This document shows, piece after piece, positions 16,573 through 26,256 of a DNA stretch of 64,000 nt (within the stretch, counting starts at the first letter, position 1; each line of letters starts with the position of its first letter). Made by a program: the position numbers and the translations under genes. Below the pieces are notes generated by a model. That model did no database searches and was not told where the DNA came from. It saw only the letters and a list, made by a program, of their open reading frames with translations. Location of the stretch: assembly GCF_024331145.1 (NCBI RefSeq), contig NZ_JANDJO010000008.1, positions 1 through 64,000 of the forward strand, given 5' to 3'. This stretch comes from Shimia sp. CNT1-13L.2. GTDB lineage: Bacteria > Pseudomonadota > Alphaproteobacteria > Rhodobacterales > Rhodobacteraceae.

Positions 16573-17499
16573 ATGAAACCTCTACTCGACCTACGCCACC
16601 TGCAACTGATCCAAGCGATCATTCAAACGGGCCGCATCACCGATGCCGCCAAGCTTTTGGGTGTTACCCCCTCGGCCTTGTCACACCGGCTGCGAGAAGC
16701 CGAAAGGCGGCTCGACGTGCCACTTTTTACCAGGATGCACAAGAAGTTACGCAAAACACCAGCAGCCGATTATATGGCCGTTGTGGCGGAACGCATTCTG
16801 ACCGATCTGAGCCGTGCCGAAGAAGATGTCCGCCGCATGAACGCCGGCGTGCAGCATGTTGTGCGGCTCTCAGTAGAGGCCTACAGCAACTATCGCTGGC
16901 TGCCGTTCTTTATCAAATTTCTAAAATCCCGAATTACGGGAATAGACATACAGATCATGGCCGGAGCCCGCATTGATCCGGTCAACAGCGTCATGAATCG
17001 CAATATCGACATTGCCGTCATGTCCGGCAATGTTGCGCAGGTGGGGTTGAGTACAATTAAGCTGTTCGAAGATCCACTCCTCTACATCATGCCACCGTCA
17101 CACAGGCTGGCTGATCGTGACTATGTGGAAGGTACGGACATCGTGGGCGAGCACTTTATCACCTACACCAAAGTGCCTGAACCAGACCGCGAGTTCGCAC
17201 TTCTTTTCCGTCCCACTGACAGCTACCCGCAATGGACAGCGACGGTTGAACTTCCCGAAGCTATTGTCGAACTGGTTGCCTCGGATCTCGGCACCAGCGT
17301 TTTATCGAACTGGGCGCTTCAGACGGCTCTTGCCGAAGGCCGGATTGTCGGAGCACAAGTCACCGAGGCTGGCATCACCGTACCTTGGCGCGCTGTGCTG
17401 CGCGCAGAAGATATGGAGGAAGACGATCCAATTCTGCAAGTTGCCCACCTCCTGGCAGAGTGGTGCAGCTTGCCCGATGGTGGTTTCCATATCACCTGA
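16573..17499 (+). CDS. LysR family transcriptional regulator
   Basis: A 308-residue LysR-type regulator. The N-terminal winged HTH covers about residues 5-65 (GRITDAAKLLGVTPSALSHR, then LREAERRLDVPLFTR). An effector-binding domain follows from about 95 with the usual two-lobe pattern (VRLSVEAYSNYRW, IDIAVMSG). The HTH resembles the MetR-like subgroup (TPSALSHRLREAE). It is divergent from the class III aminotransferase, the typical layout for a regulator of that operon responding to a pathway metabolite. The effector is unknown. The downstream gap before 17892 has no clear terminator. Confidence 0.9.
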   Translation: MKPLLDLRHLQLIQAIIQTGRITDAAKLLGVTPSALSHRLREAERRLDVPLFTRMHKKLRKTPAADYMAVVAERILTDLSRAEEDVRRMNAGVQHVVRLSVEAYSNYRWLPFFIKFLKSRITGIDIQIMAGARIDPVNSVMNRNIDIAVMSGNVAQVGLSTIKLFEDPLLYIMPPSHRLADRDYVEGTDIVGEHFITYTKVPEPDREFALLFRPTDSYPQWTATVELPEAIVELVASDLGTSVLSNWALQTALAEGRIVGAQVTEAGITVPWRAVLRAEDMEEDDPILQVAHLLAEWCSLPDGGFHIT

Positions 17500-17891
17500 C
17501 ACAATACTCTGCTGCCCTGCTGGGCCCCGGGCACCACTCGCCCTGGCCGCCTGCCCTTTTCCAACGAGCCTATCGCTTTTGGCAGTCGGGTACACTCGCC
17601 CTCAGAATAAGTGTTCCTTGAATTTACGCGGACCGCATCCTTCTACAGAGCTCAATTAAATTTCCCTGCGTGTAGGCAACGTACTTGGGTGTTTGGATAG
17701 GATAGACTTCGGCTGGCGCAGGTACCTTCTTGCCAATCGACCACAGCGTTTTCCTTCTACCGCGAAAAACCTTGCTGGTCCGCGAAAACGCCAGACCTCG
17801 CTTGTGCCGAGGATACAAGGAAACCCCATGCGGTGGATGCGAACGCCTGATGGTCTGTCGCAAGCCAATAGGCGTTCGGAATGGCAATGTC
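17500..17891. other. Intergenic region without a recognised gene
   Basis: Lies between the convergent LysR and FAD/GcvT genes. A minus-strand open frame (17656-17977) has a basic product with no family resemblance and no ribosome site, and overlaps the end of the dehydrogenase gene. I see no convincing gene, RNA or terminator. It could be decayed coding sequence. Confidence 0.4.
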
Positions 17892-20309
17892 TCAGCTTCT
17901 TTCCAACCGTTCGTTGCTCGGATCATAGAGAGGTCTAAGACTGGGCTCGGCGGGCACTGGTTTTCCTGCCACCACAATCTGATAGCTTCGCGCCGCCAGT
18001 TCCTTCATGGTCATGCCTTCGGGACAGGTGACATACCCCATTCCGATGGCACCACCCACAGACCAGCCATAGCTGGCCGAGGTCAAGCGACCGACGTTCT
18101 GCCCATCGCACAAAATCGGTTCTTTCCCAAACACAAGCGCATCAGGGTCTGTCAGCCGGAATGACAAGAGGCGGCTACTTGCACCTTCTGCCTTGCGCGT
18201 TTGGATCGCAGCTTTCCCGGTGAACTCCGTATCGAAATCACATGCAAAAGTCAGACCGCTGTCTACTGGACTATCGAACGGCCCAATGTCGTGGCCCCAA
18301 TGGCGGAAACCCTTTTCGATCCGGCAGGAATCCACCGCCATACCGCCACACAAACGCGGGGCGCCATCGGCAGCCATCAGCGTCTCGAACACCTGCTGTG
18401 CGAACTCTGCCGGGACATGCAGTTCCCAGCCCAGCTCGCCCACATAGGTGATCCGCTGCGCCCGCACCGGCGCATGGCCCAAATGCAGGTTCTGCCAGGT
18501 GCCGAATGGGAACGCCTCGTTCGACAGATCCGCCCCCGTCAGCGCGCTCAGAAACTCGCGCGACCGCGGCCCCATCACCGCCAGCGTCGCCTCGCCCGCC
18601 GTCACATTCACAACCGATACACCTGTGCCCTCAAGCCGGGACGTCAGCCAGCTTTGCGTCTGCGATTCGGCCCCGGCCGAAGCCATTACCATGAACCGTG
18701 TCTCGGACAGGCGCGCAACCGTCACATCGGCCTCGATCCCGCCCTGTTCGTTGAACATGTGCGTATAGATCAACGCCCCCGGCGCCACGGCCATATTGGC
18801 CCCGCACAGGCGCTGCATCTCGCCCTCGGCATCCGCACCGTCGACGATAAACCGCCCAAAAGTCAGGTCGATCAAGCCAAGGTCGGTGCGCAGCGCCTCA
18901 TGTTCCTCCCGCCAGTCATCAAACCACGGCTCTCGCCCGAACCCATCGGTCATCTCGCGCCCGTAATAAAGCGGCCGCTCCCAGCCGTTGGCACTGCCAA
19001 ACTGTGCCCCCGCGTCCCGAAGATGCGCATAGTAGGGCGTGCGCCGCAGCCCTCGCGCCTCGGCCTTGCGTAGATAGGGCCAATGCATCGCATAGGCATG
19101 GCTCAGGGTCTCGGCGGCCTTGGTTGCCGTATAGCTTCGGGCGTTCAACCCCGGCACGATGCGACGGCTGTCCACATCCGTCAGGTCCATTGTCATCTGG
19201 CCATTGATAATCCATTCCGCCAGCGCCTTGCCCGCGCCCGGCCCGTTCTGGATGCCGGTCGAGTTGAACCCGGCAGCAACCCAATAGCCCCTCACATCCG
19301 TGATCGGCCCCAGATAGTGCTTGGCGTCCGGGGTAAAGCATTCCGGCCCATTAAAGAACTTGCGAATGCCGCTTTCTGCCAACGCAGGAACCCGCTCCAT
19401 CGCCGCCTCGAGAATGGGATAGAGGTGTTCCTCGTCACAAGGTAGCTCGTCAAACTCGAACCTCTCAGGCAGGCCTTGTTCGGGCAACCACGGCGTCGCG
19501 TTGGGTTCCGAACAACCGATCAGCAGCTTGCCGGCATCTTCCTTGTAATAAGCGTATTCATCCATCACCCGCAGCACTGGCAGGTCGCCGGTCACGCCTT
19601 CAATCGGATCGGTCACGACGTAGTAGTGATTGGTGTAATGCAGCGGGATCTGCACGCCGTGGGTCAGCCCGAACTCGCGCGCCCACATGCCGGTGGCGTT
19701 GACTACATGTTCGGCGCGGATCAACCCCTGTTCGGTTTCCACGCCCACCGCACGACCGCCCTCGATCACCACGCGGCTGACGGGGGTATCTTCGAATATC
19801 TGCGCACCGTTCATGCGCGCGCCCTTGGCCAGCGCCATGGTGGTGTCGATGGGGTTGGTATAGCCGTCCCCGGGAAACCAGAACGCGCCTTTGGCGCCGT
19901 CGATGGACAGCAAGGGCCAACGCTCCTGCGCCTCGGCCAGTCCGATCTCCTCGGCGCGGATGCCACAGCCATGGGCGTAGTCGACCTTGCGCCGCAACTC
20001 TTCCATCCGCGCGTCATTCAGGGCCACGGTCATCGAACCATTTCGCTTGAAGCCGGTGTTCTGGCCGGTCTCGTCCTCAAGGGCTTCCATCAGGTCGAGG
20101 CCGTATTTCGCCAGCGCCGTCATCACCGGCACGCCCTGTGTTTCGCTGACCAGACCAGCGGCGTGCCAGGTGGTGCCGGAGGTCAGTTTCTTGCGTTCCA
20201 AGAGCGCAACCGACCAGCCCGCCTTGGCGAGGTGATAGGCCGTCGCACAGCCAACGATGCCGCCACCGATGATGGCAACCTGAACGTCTGTGGGCAGGGG
20301 TTTTGTCAT
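17892..20309 (-). CDS. FAD/GcvT fusion dehydrogenase (dimethylglycine/sarcosine dehydrogenase family), copy 2
   Basis: An 805-residue two-part enzyme. The N-terminal half is a D-amino-acid-oxidase-type FAD domain starting with GGGIVGCATAYHLAKAG and containing TTWHAAGL, where the His is the covalent flavin site in dimethylglycine dehydrogenase relatives. The C-terminal half (from about residue 430) is a GcvT-like tetrahydrofolate-binding domain. Such enzymes demethylate N-methylated amino acids and pass the methyl to tetrahydrofolate. The ATG at 20309 follows GGAGG. Same length and architecture as its neighbour at 20439 and transcribed with it. The MttB gene upstream suggests successive demethylation steps. 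Exact substrate unknown. Confidence 0.85.
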   Translation of the reverse strand: MTKPLPTDVQVAIIGGGIVGCATAYHLAKAGWSVALLERKKLTSGTTWHAAGLVSETQGVPVMTALAKYGLDLMEALEDETGQNTGFKRNGSMTVALNDARMEELRRKVDYAHGCGIRAEEIGLAEAQERWPLLSIDGAKGAFWFPGDGYTNPIDTTMALAKGARMNGAQIFEDTPVSRVVIEGGRAVGVETEQGLIRAEHVVNATGMWAREFGLTHGVQIPLHYTNHYYVVTDPIEGVTGDLPVLRVMDEYAYYKEDAGKLLIGCSEPNATPWLPEQGLPERFEFDELPCDEEHLYPILEAAMERVPALAESGIRKFFNGPECFTPDAKHYLGPITDVRGYWVAAGFNSTGIQNGPGAGKALAEWIINGQMTMDLTDVDSRRIVPGLNARSYTATKAAETLSHAYAMHWPYLRKAEARGLRRTPYYAHLRDAGAQFGSANGWERPLYYGREMTDGFGREPWFDDWREEHEALRTDLGLIDLTFGRFIVDGADAEGEMQRLCGANMAVAPGALIYTHMFNEQGGIEADVTVARLSETRFMVMASAGAESQTQSWLTSRLEGTGVSVVNVTAGEATLAVMGPRSREFLSALTGADLSNEAFPFGTWQNLHLGHAPVRAQRITYVGELGWELHVPAEFAQQVFETLMAADGAPRLCGGMAVDSCRIEKGFRHWGHDIGPFDSPVDSGLTFACDFDTEFTGKAAIQTRKAEGASSRLLSFRLTDPDALVFGKEPILCDGQNVGRLTSASYGWSVGGAIGMGYVTCPEGMTMKELAARSYQIVVAGKPVPAEPSLRPLYDPSNERLERS

Positions 20310-20334
20310 CACCTCGCCTCCGATGCGTAGGGCT

Positions 20335-20412
20335 GCGCCTGACCCTGGGTGGGTACGAAAGCGCCCTCCCGTGGGGAGGGTCGGGCGCTGCCCGGCCTAT
20401 CTTCCGGGCGGG
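20335..20412. repeat. Structured intergenic repeat, copy A
   Basis: About 78 bp starting GCGCCTGACCCTGGGTGGGT. It contains a CCCTCC-CGTG-GGGAGGG hairpin and a second stem GCCCGG/CCGGGC. It is similar along its length to 22881-22955, where the second stem is GGTCCGG/CCGGACC, so base pairing is kept although bases differ. It sits just upstream of the copy-2 dehydrogenase gene. It resembles REP-like elements of Rhodobacteraceae, with a cis-acting RNA as an alternative. Confidence 0.75.
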
Positions 20413-20438
20413 ACATTTCCGATCCGTTCGTCATGCTC

Positions 20439-22856
20439 CTACCCCCGCAACCGTTCATTCTCGGGATCATAGAAAGGCACGGTCGAAACAGTCGCCTTGA
20501 CCGGCACGCCCAGAACTTCGATCTCGTAGACATCACCCGGATTGGACGGCTCGGTCAGATAGCCCTGCGCGATCCGCCTGCCGATGCGGAACCCCGTTCC
20601 GCCCGAACTCACATAGCCCACCGGCTTACCATCCCGGCAAATCGGGCTGGAGGACAGCGCATCAGCCCCATGCCCATCCAGCACGAAGGCGGTAAAGTGG
20701 TATGCCTTCTCCTGTTTCGCCTGCGCCAGAAACGCGTCGCGACCCACAAAGCTCGCTTTTGTCTTGCTGACGAACCGCTCCAGACCCGCATCAAACGCGC
20801 TGTATTCGATGCCGAAATCCGCGCCCCAGCCGTGATAGCCCTTTTCCAGGCGCATCGCGTTCAGCCCGTAGGATCCGAACTCGACCATGCCCTTGTCGGC
20901 CCCCTGCTCCATGATCGCCTCATAGACCTTGACCAAATCATCGCTGCGCAGATGTAACTCCCAGCCCAGCTCGCCCACATAGGATACGCGCAGCGCAATC
21001 ACCGGCGCACCGGCGATGGTGATCTCGCGCACCGACATCCAGGGGGCTGCCTCTTTCGACAGATCATCATCGGTCAACGGCTGCAGCACGTCGCGCGACT
21101 TCGGCCCCATCACCATCAGCGCCGCGTCGAATTCCGACCCACGCTTCAGCGATACGCCATCTTCGGGCAGGAATTTCGACATCCAGTCATGGTCGCGCTG
21201 ATCGGCCAGCGTCGGGCCGCACAGCAGGTATTTGTCCTCGCCCAGACGCGCAATCGTCGCCTCGGACCAGACCTTGCCCTTGGGCGTCAGCATGTAGGAC
21301 AGCTTGACCCGGCCAACCGAGGGCATCGCGCCACAGAACACTTCGTTCAGGAACGCGGTCGCCTTTGGCCCCTCAACCTCGTAGCGGGTGAAACCGCCGT
21401 GATCCATCACGCCGACATTGTCGCGCACGCCTTCGCACTCGGCCTTGACCGCGTCATGCCAGCATTCGTGGTGAAAGCTCAGCTCGCCATCATTCTTGAT
21501 CGCATTCGTCTCAAACCAGAACGCCCGCTCCCAGCCAGCAACCTGCCCGAACTGAGCACCCTTGGCTTTCAGAGTGTCATAAAGCGGCGTGGTCTGCACC
21601 GGGCGGCCCGATTTCCACAGGCGGTGCGGATAGGGAATCGCATATTGGTTTTCATAAAGCTCGCTCGACCGTTTCACGGTGTAATCAAACGTCGCCCATT
21701 CCTCACCAAACCGGCGCGGATCCCAGAACGACATATCCCACTCGGTTTCGCCCTCGGTGATCCATTCGGTCAGCGTTTTCGCTGCCGCAGCTGAATGGGT
21801 GATGCCAACCGGGAAGCAGCAGGCATGGTAGAAATTCGGCAGACCAAACGCGGGGCCGCACAGCGGCGCGCCATCGGGGCTATAGGGGATCGGGCCGTTC
21901 ACGAACCGGCTCACCCCCGCCTCGCCCAAGAGCGGCACATGCTCCAACGCGGCTTCAAGGATTTCGGCGATGTCATCAACACTGTCGGGATAGAGCTGGT
22001 TGGCAAAGCAATCCGGCATTCCGTCGAGCCACGCTGGACGCCCCTCGTGGCCATAGGACCCCAGCAGCAGCCCGTTCCGCTCGCGGCGCAGGTAGTACAT
22101 GATGTCCGGATCACGGACGAGCGGGAAGTTCTCGGGGTTCGCTTCCAATTCGGGCAGGCTGTCGGTCACCAGATACTGGTGCTCAAGCGTGACGACGGGC
22201 AGCTTCTGGCCCACCATCTCGCCCACCACGCGGCCATAATAGCCACCGGCGTTGATCACGATGTCCGCAATCACATTGCCCTTGTCAGTCACAACCTCCC
22301 ACTCGCCCGACGGGCGGCGGTTGATGCCGGTGACTTGCGTAAAGCGCGCGATTTCAGCGCCCAAATCCCGCGAACCTTTCGCCAGGGCCTGCGTCAACTG
22401 CGAGGGGTCAACATCGCCTTCATAGGGGTCCAGAATACCGCCGATGATGCTGTCGCCCGAGCTGAAATAGGGGTGCATGTCGTCCATCTCGGACGGGGTC
22501 AGCATGGCCATGTCATAGCCAAGGCCCTTGGAGATGCCCACTAAATGGCGGAACAAGTCCATCCTCTCTTCGGTGTGCGCGGGCCAGAAGGCACCGGTGT
22601 GGCGATAGGTGATCGGATAGTCGACTTCCTCGGCCAGGTCCTTGTAGAGCCGCCAGGCATAGTTACCCGCACGCATCCCGCCCCAGCTGTTGGCATAGGT
22701 CGGAATGTTGCCCGCCGCGTGCCATGTCGACCCGCTGGTCAGTTCGTTCTTTTCAATCAGCAGCGTATCGGTCACGCCCGCCTTGGCGAGGTGATAGAGG
22801 GTCGACACGCCAACCGCACCGCCCCCGATAATGACAACTTTGGCTTGGGTTTTCAT
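20439..22856 (-). CDS. FAD/GcvT fusion dehydrogenase (dimethylglycine/sarcosine dehydrogenase family), copy 1
   Basis: An 805-residue relative of the next gene. FAD-binding motif GGGAVGVSTLYHLAKAG is at the N terminus, STWHAAGN carries the His expected to bind flavin, the FAD domain runs to about residue 375, and a linker and GcvT folate-binding domain occupy the rest. The ATG at 22856 has GGAG upstream and is preferred to an in-frame GTG at 22868. It lies downstream of the MttB-family gene with the structured repeat between. Likely role is oxidative demethylation of a secondary or tertiary N-methyl amine, yielding methylene-tetrahydrofolate. Two paralogues in one operon suggest two successive demethylations. 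Confidence 0.85.
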   Translation of the reverse strand: MKTQAKVVIIGGGAVGVSTLYHLAKAGVTDTLLIEKNELTSGSTWHAAGNIPTYANSWGGMRAGNYAWRLYKDLAEEVDYPITYRHTGAFWPAHTEERMDLFRHLVGISKGLGYDMAMLTPSEMDDMHPYFSSGDSIIGGILDPYEGDVDPSQLTQALAKGSRDLGAEIARFTQVTGINRRPSGEWEVVTDKGNVIADIVINAGGYYGRVVGEMVGQKLPVVTLEHQYLVTDSLPELEANPENFPLVRDPDIMYYLRRERNGLLLGSYGHEGRPAWLDGMPDCFANQLYPDSVDDIAEILEAALEHVPLLGEAGVSRFVNGPIPYSPDGAPLCGPAFGLPNFYHACCFPVGITHSAAAAKTLTEWITEGETEWDMSFWDPRRFGEEWATFDYTVKRSSELYENQYAIPYPHRLWKSGRPVQTTPLYDTLKAKGAQFGQVAGWERAFWFETNAIKNDGELSFHHECWHDAVKAECEGVRDNVGVMDHGGFTRYEVEGPKATAFLNEVFCGAMPSVGRVKLSYMLTPKGKVWSEATIARLGEDKYLLCGPTLADQRDHDWMSKFLPEDGVSLKRGSEFDAALMVMGPKSRDVLQPLTDDDLSKEAAPWMSVREITIAGAPVIALRVSYVGELGWELHLRSDDLVKVYEAIMEQGADKGMVEFGSYGLNAMRLEKGYHGWGADFGIEYSAFDAGLERFVSKTKASFVGRDAFLAQAKQEKAYHFTAFVLDGHGADALSSSPICRDGKPVGYVSSGGTGFRIGRRIAQGYLTEPSNPGDVYEIEVLGVPVKATVSTVPFYDPENERLRG

Positions 22857-22880
22857 GAGTTTCTCCACGCGATTAGGAGT

Positions 22881-22955
22881 GCGCCTGACACTGGGTGGGC
22901 GCTTTTACGCCCTCCCGTGGGGAGGGTCGGGCGCGGTCCGGCCTGCCGCCGGACC
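22881..22955. repeat. Structured intergenic repeat, copy B
   Basis: About 75 bp starting GCGCCTGACACTGGGTGGGC. It shares the CCCTCC-CGTG-GGGAGGG hairpin with copy A and carries the compensated stem GGTCCGG/CCGGACC. It lies directly upstream of the copy-1 dehydrogenase gene, in the same orientation relative to it as copy A is to copy 2. Confidence 0.75.
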
Positions 22956-22994
22956 AATTGGTGTTTGTTGAGTCTGTACATCGTTGTTCCCTAC

Positions 22995-24500
22995 CTAGCA
23001 GTCGCTCGGCGGCAGCCGGATCGGCAGACGCGCGCGCAGGGCGGCTTCGACATCAGCGGGCAGGTGAGACGGCGCGGGCTGCGCTTCGATTTCGGCGACG
23101 CGGGCGATGGCCCTGTCCCAGACGGTCTGTGCGCCGCTTTCCAGCCAGTCGTTCACGCTCTGGCGGTCGCCTAGCTTGGGATAGACATATTCCTTGGTCA
23201 TCAGGTCCAGCGTCTGCGCGGTGCCAAGAAAGTGCCCCTCACCCGTCACCACCTCCTCGATCATGTCCAGATCAATCGAGCCTTCGAACATCTCGACCCC
23301 ACGCACCGAACGCAGGATCGCACCGCACATGTCATTATCGATCACCAAAGCCTCTTTGCTGGCCGCCATGATCGACCCCAGCATGCCAACGCTCAGGTTG
23401 ATCATGTCCGCGCCACCTTGGGCGGCAAGCGCGATTGTATAGCCCTTTTCATAGCCCGACTGCGCATCCGCCGTCTTGGCGTCTGTCATACCCGCCGATA
23501 CGGTCGACGGCAGGCCAAGGTTCAGCAACAGCTGCGCCGCGGCGGCGTTGGCCACAGCGGCCTCGCCCGAGCCACCGGTCATCGCGCCGGTCCGCAGGTC
23601 GGAAATGAACGGCAGGAAGGCGAGAATACAGGGAAACCCCGGCTGCATCATGTTGACCAGCACCAGACCGGCCAGCGATTCCGCCAGTCCCTGCGCCAAG
23701 GCACCGGCCAGCGAGGCAGGGCTGGTCGCACCTGCCTGCGCGGCAGAACAGATCTGCAGCGGCATCCCCAGACGTACGCATTCCTGCATCACGCCACAGG
23801 CCTCTTCCGCCAGAGTCAGTGGAGGCACTACGTGGCATACCGAGGCAAAGCAGAACGGCTGTTTGGCAAACGCGCCCTCGCCCCCCAAGGCCTCGTCGAA
23901 CATGTCGATCACCGGTGCAACATGTGCTGGTTCGAAAAAGCTGGTGCCAATGGGTTTCGAGGTTGCTTTCATCGCGACAAAAGCGGTGTTGATATCCAGC
24001 GTCAACGGATCTTCCAGATCGCGTGCCACCACCGGGCGCAGAGAATAGTGGATGCTGTCACAGGCATCCACGATGCGCATCAGGCCATAGAGATCCCGCA
24101 AGGTGCTGTCGCGAAAGGTATTTGTGGCAGAGTCAAGCACCTGCACGGCTGCACCTCCGGTGCCGATGTGCACTTTGCCACCGCCGACTTCGATGCCTCG
24201 GTCACGCAAGTAGCCCGGCAGCTCTACCCGCTTGCAAGCCTTGGAGATCATGTCCTCAACCAAGCTACGAGAGAACGTGATACGCCCATCGGCACGCTCT
24301 TCCGCGCCGTTCTCCAACGCCAGCGTTTTAAAGTCTGCCGGCGCATTCGATACGCCGATGCGCTCGAGAATATCGAAAGCCGTATTAGTGATATGCGCCA
24401 ACTTGCTATCGTCGAGCGGCATGAAACGGCCGCCGACGGGTGGCAGGGTCATCTGTGGCGTCGTAGGCTTTACGCCTCTTTTTAATCTTGTTCGCCGCAT
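22995..24500 (-). CDS. MttB/MtgB-family corrinoid methyltransferase without pyrrolysine
   Basis: A 501-residue member of the trimethylamine methyltransferase (MttB) superfamily. The reading frame has no internal TAG, so it belongs to the non-pyrrolysine branch, whose characterised members act on quaternary amines such as glycine betaine and send the methyl to a corrinoid protein. Recognisable parts are ENGAEERADGRITF near the N terminus and GTGGAAVQVLDS. GAGG precedes the ATG. No corrinoid protein or second methyltransferase is in the window. Operon position between an ABC importer and two demethylating dehydrogenases supports a first demethylation of an imported methylated compound. Substrate is inferred only. 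Confidence 0.82.
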   Translation of the reverse strand: MRRTRLKRGVKPTTPQMTLPPVGGRFMPLDDSKLAHITNTAFDILERIGVSNAPADFKTLALENGAEERADGRITFSRSLVEDMISKACKRVELPGYLRDRGIEVGGGKVHIGTGGAAVQVLDSATNTFRDSTLRDLYGLMRIVDACDSIHYSLRPVVARDLEDPLTLDINTAFVAMKATSKPIGTSFFEPAHVAPVIDMFDEALGGEGAFAKQPFCFASVCHVVPPLTLAEEACGVMQECVRLGMPLQICSAAQAGATSPASLAGALAQGLAESLAGLVLVNMMQPGFPCILAFLPFISDLRTGAMTGGSGEAAVANAAAAQLLLNLGLPSTVSAGMTDAKTADAQSGYEKGYTIALAAQGGADMINLSVGMLGSIMAASKEALVIDNDMCGAILRSVRGVEMFEGSIDLDMIEEVVTGEGHFLGTAQTLDLMTKEYVYPKLGDRQSVNDWLESGAQTVWDRAIARVAEIEAQPAPSHLPADVEAALRARLPIRLPPSDC

Positions 24501-24594
24501 GAGCGCGTCCTCAGTAATCTGTCTTGTTGACGCATTCTAGGAGTGGCTTGAAATTAGCTCAATTCCATTATTTACATCATTTCGTGAAAGACAT

Positions 24595-26256
24595 TCACTC
24601 AACAAGGTAAGCCCGAGCCGCCTCCGAGACTCGATCCGCCAAAACGCGATCCAGCCATGTCGGATCCATCTCTGGCACCGAAGACAGCAGTAAGTCGGTA
24701 TAGAGCGCATGTGGTGGCGAGAAGATCGCATTTTTGGGCCCTTGTTCCACGATCTTGCCGTGCTGCATCACCACGACCTCATCCGCAATGGCGCGCACGG
24801 TCGAGATATCGTGGGTGATGAACATATAGGCCAGGTTGTGTTCTTTCTGAAGCTTGTCCAAAAGGCGCAAAATGCCTTCCGCCACTAGCTGGTCCAGCGC
24901 AGACGTCACCTCATCGCAGATCACCAGTTGCGGAGCTGCCGCGAGGGCACGCGCAATACCGATACGCTGTTTCTGACCGCCCGATAGCTCAGACGGCAGA
25001 CGATTCATGTACTGATCCGGCTCCAGCTCGATATCAGCCAGAAGCGCACGAGTTTCTTCGGTCAACGCCTTGCCCTTGAGACCGCGGTAATAGGTCATTG
25101 GACGCCCGATGATATCACGAATTCGCTGCTTTGGATTTAGAGCCGTATCCGCCATCTGATAGATCATTTGAACTGATTTTAGCTCGGCCTTGCTGCGCTT
25201 GCGGAACTGCGGCGCCAAAGGTTCGCCGTTCAACAATATGTCACCAGAAATCGGCGGCAAAAGCCCCATCAGGCTGCGTGCAGTTGTTGATTTGCCCGAC
25301 CCGCTTTCCCCGACAACAGCGACTGTGCGTCCTGGATAGAATGACATGGAAATATCGTTCAATACCGGCTGGGCCATACTGGGGTATTGAGCGGTCACGT
25401 TCTTCAACGAAACCACCGGCACCGCATCTTCCGAAACCTCGGGCTTTTCCTCTGCCGTAAACGAACGAACCGCCCAGAGCGACTTGGTATAGTCTTCTTG
25501 CGGGGCGTTCAGCATCGTTTCAGTGTCGGCACTTTCCACTTCATTTCCGTGACGCAAAACCATGATGCGATCCGCCATCTGCGCGACAACCGCGAGGTCA
25601 TGGGTGATGTAGATCGCCGAAGTTCCGAACTCTTCCACAATCTCGCGAATGGCCGACAGCACCTCGATCTGTGTCGTTACATCCAGGGCTGTGGTCGGCT
25701 CGTCGAAAATGATCAGATCGGGCCGGCAGGCCATGGCCATTGCCGTCATAGCCCGCTGCAATTGGCCGCCGGACACCTGGTGCGGATAGCGGAACCCAAT
25801 CTCGTCAGGATTCGGCAACTGCAATTGGCGGTATAGGTCAATCGCATCTCTTTGCGCTTCATCACGCGACATCACGCCTCGACGTACCGCAAACTCAGTG
25901 TGCTGATTGATGAGCTTGAAAGCCGGATTAAAGCTTGCGGCAGCAGACTGCGCGACATAGGCAATCCGGGTCGAGCGTAAATTACGACGCGTCTCCCGGT
26001 CCGCCTTAGTCAGATCTACTCCATCGAATTCAACACTACCGCCAGAAAACCGGCAACCGTCGCGCACATAGCCCATAGCGCCCAAACCGATGGTGGATTT
26101 ACCGGCGCCGCTCTCGCCGATCAAGCCCAGCACCTCACCTTTGGCCAGTGTTAGATCGACACCTTTGACAATGGGTTTCCAGCGGTCCTCGGACAGGCCT
26201 TCGATCTGAAGGTTCTGGACCTTCAAAAGCTGGGTATCTTGGTTTGTCATGGTCAT
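24595..26256 (-). CDS. ABC transporter, fused double ATPase (peptide/opine/nickel type)
   Basis: A 553-residue protein with two ABC ATPase domains. The first has Walker A GESGAGKST near residue 48 and Walker B LIIFDEPTTALD. The second has GESGSGKST near residue 313, Walker B LVICDEVTSALD and signature LSGGQKQRIG. It combines the roles of DppD and DppF. The start overlaps the upstream permease stop (ATGA). It powers uptake through the two permeases encoded before it. The 94-nt space to MttB is short enough for one transcript. Confidence 0.9.
   Translation of the reverse strand: MTMTNQDTQLLKVQNLQIEGLSEDRWKPIVKGVDLTLAKGEVLGLIGESGAGKSTIGLGAMGYVRDGCRFSGGSVEFDGVDLTKADRETRRNLRSTRIAYVAQSAAASFNPAFKLINQHTEFAVRRGVMSRDEAQRDAIDLYRQLQLPNPDEIGFRYPHQVSGGQLQRAMTAMAMACRPDLIIFDEPTTALDVTTQIEVLSAIREIVEEFGTSAIYITHDLAVVAQMADRIMVLRHGNEVESADTETMLNAPQEDYTKSLWAVRSFTAEEKPEVSEDAVPVVSLKNVTAQYPSMAQPVLNDISMSFYPGRTVAVVGESGSGKSTTARSLMGLLPPISGDILLNGEPLAPQFRKRSKAELKSVQMIYQMADTALNPKQRIRDIIGRPMTYYRGLKGKALTEETRALLADIELEPDQYMNRLPSELSGGQKQRIGIARALAAAPQLVICDEVTSALDQLVAEGILRLLDKLQKEHNLAYMFITHDISTVRAIADEVVVMQHGKIVEQGPKNAIFSPPHALYTDLLLSSVPEMDPTWLDRVLADRVSEAARAYLVE

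Noticed and set aside
22995..24500. Possible pyrrolysine-dependent MttB
   Set aside because: The frame has no internal TAG, so it belongs to the non-Pyl branch.
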